Part shown: one piece after another, positions 5,139-6,887 of the stretch
How positions within the stretch are numbered: the stretch's first letter is position 1
Layout: each line of letters starts with the position of its first letter
NCBI GenBank assembly: GCA_947496835.1
Contig: CANMFV010000054.1
Location: 1 to 6,887 of the forward strand
Direction of reading: 5' to 3'
Origin: Flavobacteriales bacterium
Lineage (GTDB): Bacteria; Bacteroidota; Bacteroidia; Flavobacteriales_D; Crocinitomicaceae
Length of the DNA: 6,887 nt
Notes under the pieces: generated by a model
Seen by the model: the letters and a program-made list of their open reading frames with translations, nothing else
What the model was told of the DNA's origin: nothing
The model's database searches: none
Position numbers and translations under genes: made by a program

Positions 5139-6887
5139 TTATGGTTTCAATACAAGGTGTAAAAATCCGTGACCAGTTACTTCTTCACCAAAACCATTGT
5201 CTCCTGTGTACTTGTAAAAGTATACTCCATCATTCGCTAAAACACCGTTGATTTTACCATCCCATTTAGGATTTTTGCTTGGAACATTTACAAGGTTGTC
5301 AGCTGATTTTTCAAACAAGAGATTTCCCCAACGGTTGAAAATCTGTAACTCTAAATTCACCACATTAATTGTGGTTAAAAAGAAAGCATCGTTTATGCTA
5401 TCTCCGTTAGGGCTAAATACATTTGGTGCTTCAACAATCGGAGTAGGATAATAACAACTTCCATCATCAACAACAGCCTCTGGATCATAGTTCAAGGCAT
5501 TTATATCTGTACAACCTGTTTGATAGACACATGAACCATCATTCACATTTGCTCCTGCATTATAATTTAACGCATCTGGATCCGTACATCCACAAACATT
5601 TACTTGAATGGTGTAGTATGCGGTATCTGAACATTGTGCACTTTGGAAAGCTACAAGTCGAACAGTATACGACCCAAAAGGTCCTGTATATTGGTGTGAA
5701 ACACTGTTTAAATTTCCACTAGTTGCCGTCTGTGAGTCACCAAAGTTCCAAGAGTAGTTATTGGCATTTGTACTATTGTTTTGGAATGTTACGTCAAATG
5801 GGGCGCATCCTTGAACAGGCGTAGCAATGAATTCTGCTTCAGGAACATTTTGAACTCCGACAAATGCACTGTCTGAAACCGAACAAACATTGTCTTCCAC
5901 GGTAATGTAATACCAGCCAGTAGGTAGGTTTTGCCAAACCGAGGCATCAATGAATCCTCCTGGACCCGGTCCTGTCCAAGTGTAACTTGGCACACCATTC
6001 AATCCGGCCGCCAATACGGAAACAAATCCCGTTGGTTGACACGTTGCTAATCCTGTAAAAATTGTGTCAATAGCTATAGTTTGATTTAAGGTTAAACTAA
6101 CGGTATCTGTTTGTGAAAAGTTACAGTTATCTGTTGCAGTTACGAGGTATTGAATGGTTCCATTGGTACTGATAGCTCCGATTATGGTATCATTGGTACT
6201 AATCGGTACTCCAGAAATATTGGTCCACTCGTATTGATATGGCGCGTATCCCCCGAAAGCGGACGCGCTAAGTGGCACACTATCATTCGCACAGAAAATG
6301 GTTAAATCGGTTTCCGTGATATTAATAATAGGTCCTTCACCAATGTAAATCGTTCCGGATGAAATAATCGTATCACCACATGGATTAATGATTTCAACAG
6401 AAATAACAACAGATTCGAATCCTTCGGTTACGTTATCTTGAATAGGCGTTAGGTTAATGATAACTGTGTCCTCACCCGGTAAAAAGGTAATAGGGTTAAT
6501 TAGGTTGTTGTAATCGATGCCTTCTTGCGCAACTCCACCAATTGTATAATTGATGACAAGTGTATCGTTTGTTTGTCCAGCTGGACGCGTAAAAATAAAA
6601 TCAGCGAACGTACATCCTTCAACGATTGTTGTATCACCAGAAACGGTTGCAACGGCCACATCTACCGCAGCGGAACTAAAACTTCCTGCCTCTAAAAACA
6701 CACCAGAATCGTATGATTGATCTCCAACATTCGAAATCGCCAATTTAATGTGATAAAGTTGGTTACATTGTACAGCCGCAGCCGCAGTTAACTTTACAGT
6801 TGTGCCATCGTATTGGATTGCGTCTCCATATGTTAACGTTGACGCATTCTCATTAAAAACATAATAAGTAGTATTGGAAACATCACC
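5139..6887 (-). CDS. Large secreted multidomain protein with type IX secretion (type B) sorting domain, 5'-truncated
   Basis: The frame is open to the right edge (582 residues visible); the N-terminus lies beyond 6887. The TTG at 6743 is an internal leucine codon, not the start, because the conserved region continues upstream of it. Domains in order, numbered in the fragment: the C-terminal end of a choice-of-anchor L region (1-70; YHIKLAISNVGD, then DSGVFLEAGSF); a Calx-beta-like domain (about 78-188; ITFLPGEDTVIINL, DNVTEGFES); an Ig/PKD-like unit (184-268); a SprB-like cysteine-bearing unit (273-348); a PKD domain (351-431; CAPFDVTFQN, YSWNFGD); two GCTD repeats (433-480); and a gliding-motility-associated C-terminal domain (487-582; PNVFSPNGDSINDAF, IFNRWGNLLFE, DGVYFYKY), the TIGR04131/CHU_C type recognised by the type IX system. 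The product is expected at the cell surface or outside, probably adhesive. No catalytic domain is visible in this part. Confidence 0.93.
   Translation of the reverse strand, partial: GDVSNTTYYVFNENASTLTYGDAIQYDGTTVKLTAAAAVQCNQLYHIKLAISNVGDQSYDSGVFLEAGSFSSAAVDVAVATVSGDTTIVEGCTFADFIFTRPAGQTNDTLVINYTIGGVAQEGIDYNNLINPITFLPGEDTVIINLTPIQDNVTEGFESVVISVEIINPCGDTIISSGTIYIGEGPIINITETDLTIFCANDSVPLSASAFGGYAPYQYEWTNISGVPISTNDTIIGAISTNGTIQYLVTATDNCNFSQTDTVSLTLNQTIAIDTIFTGLATCQPTGFVSVLAAGLNGVPSYTWTGPGPGGFIDASVWQNLPTGWYYITVEDNVCSVSDSAFVGVQNVPEAEFIATPVQGCAPFDVTFQNNSTNANNYSWNFGDSQTATSGNLNSVSHQYTGPFGSYTVRLVAFQSAQCSDTAYYTIQVNVCGCTDPDALNYNAGANVNDGSCVYQTGCTDINALNYDPEAVVDDGSCYYPTPIVEAPNVFSPNGDSINDAFFLTTINVVNLELQIFNRWGNLLFEKSADNLVNVPSKNPKWDGKINGVLANDGVYFYKYTGDNGFGEEVTGHGFLHLVLKP
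5448..5591 (-). repeat. Two GCTD..ALNY..DGSC protein repeats
   Basis: Two copies of a 23-residue unit, 25 residues apart, lie between the PKD and the sorting domain. The copies are encoded at 5523-5591 (GCTDPDALNYNAG..., ending DGSCVY) and 5448-5516 (GCTDINALNYDPE..., ending DGSCYY). Each has two cysteines, suitable for an internal disulfide, and an Asp/Asn-rich stretch (VNDGS, VDDGS) resembling a calcium-binding loop. Such units are common near the C-termini of secreted proteins of marine Bacteroidetes. The calcium and disulfide roles are inferred. Confidence 0.85.

Noticed and set aside
5248..5998. Short open frames on both strands inside the surface-protein gene (5248-5451, 5531-5722, 5789-5998)
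   Set aside because: They are out-of-frame shadows of the multidomain protein, which has recognisable domains through this region.
6775..6788. GCCGCA repeat near the right edge
   Set aside because: It simply encodes four alanines (AAAA) in the choice-of-anchor L region. It is too short to be a meaningful repeat.
1..6887. Defence, mobile-element or CRISPR content
   Set aside because: No transposase, integrase, nuclease, toxin-antitoxin, direct-repeat array or terminal inverted repeats were seen. All genes are housekeeping, transport or surface types with similar base composition.

Overview
The window looks like ordinary chromosomal DNA from a marine or freshwater member of the Bacteroidetes (Bacteroidota), most likely a flavobacterium-like organism of the Crocinitomicaceae/Fluviicola type. 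The reasons are: a large surface protein ending in a gliding-motility-associated (type IX secretion, type B) sorting domain, combined with a choice-of-anchor L region and GCTD..ALNY..DGSC repeats; AT-rich DNA; start codons without Shine-Dalgarno sequences; and TAnnTTTG elements upstream of genes, the Bacteroidetes -7 consensus. The taxonomic call is an inference from domain content only.

Layout, left to right: (1) fumC, class II fumarase, minus strand, running off the left edge so that about the last 60 residues are missing; (2) a 66-bp divergent gap with candidate promoters and a 17-bp inverted repeat; (3) a 52-residue small membrane protein on the plus strand, not recognised; (4) a strong bidirectional terminator shared with (5) a bestrophin-family membrane channel protein (YneE-like) on the minus strand, whose stop codon lies in the terminator loop; (6) an 81-bp divergent gap; (7) a tryptophan 2,3-dioxygenase on the plus strand; (8) a 4-bp convergent gap inside a 20-bp perfect palindrome holding both stop codons; (9) an SBP_bac_5 peptide-binding-type protein on the minus strand, with a membrane anchor and no lipobox; (10) 37 bp upstream of it, the C-terminal 582 residues of a large secreted multidomain protein that runs off the right edge. 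No gene-free stretch exceeds 100 bases. I saw no tRNA, rRNA, CRISPR array, insertion sequence or attachment site.

The genes do not form a pathway. Orientation alternates (- + - + - -), so the first four genes appear to be single-gene units that share divergent promoter regions and convergent ends. Only the last two minus-strand genes could be co-transcribed. Fumarase is TCA-cycle metabolism, the dioxygenase opens the kynurenine route of tryptophan breakdown with no later step nearby, and the peptide-binding protein has no permease or ATPase beside it.

I found no convincing new multi-gene system. The points most worth a second look are the unrecognised 52-residue protein, the non-lipoprotein orphan binding protein, the divergent heme-pocket region of the dioxygenase, and the compact stop/terminator and start-codon arrangements.
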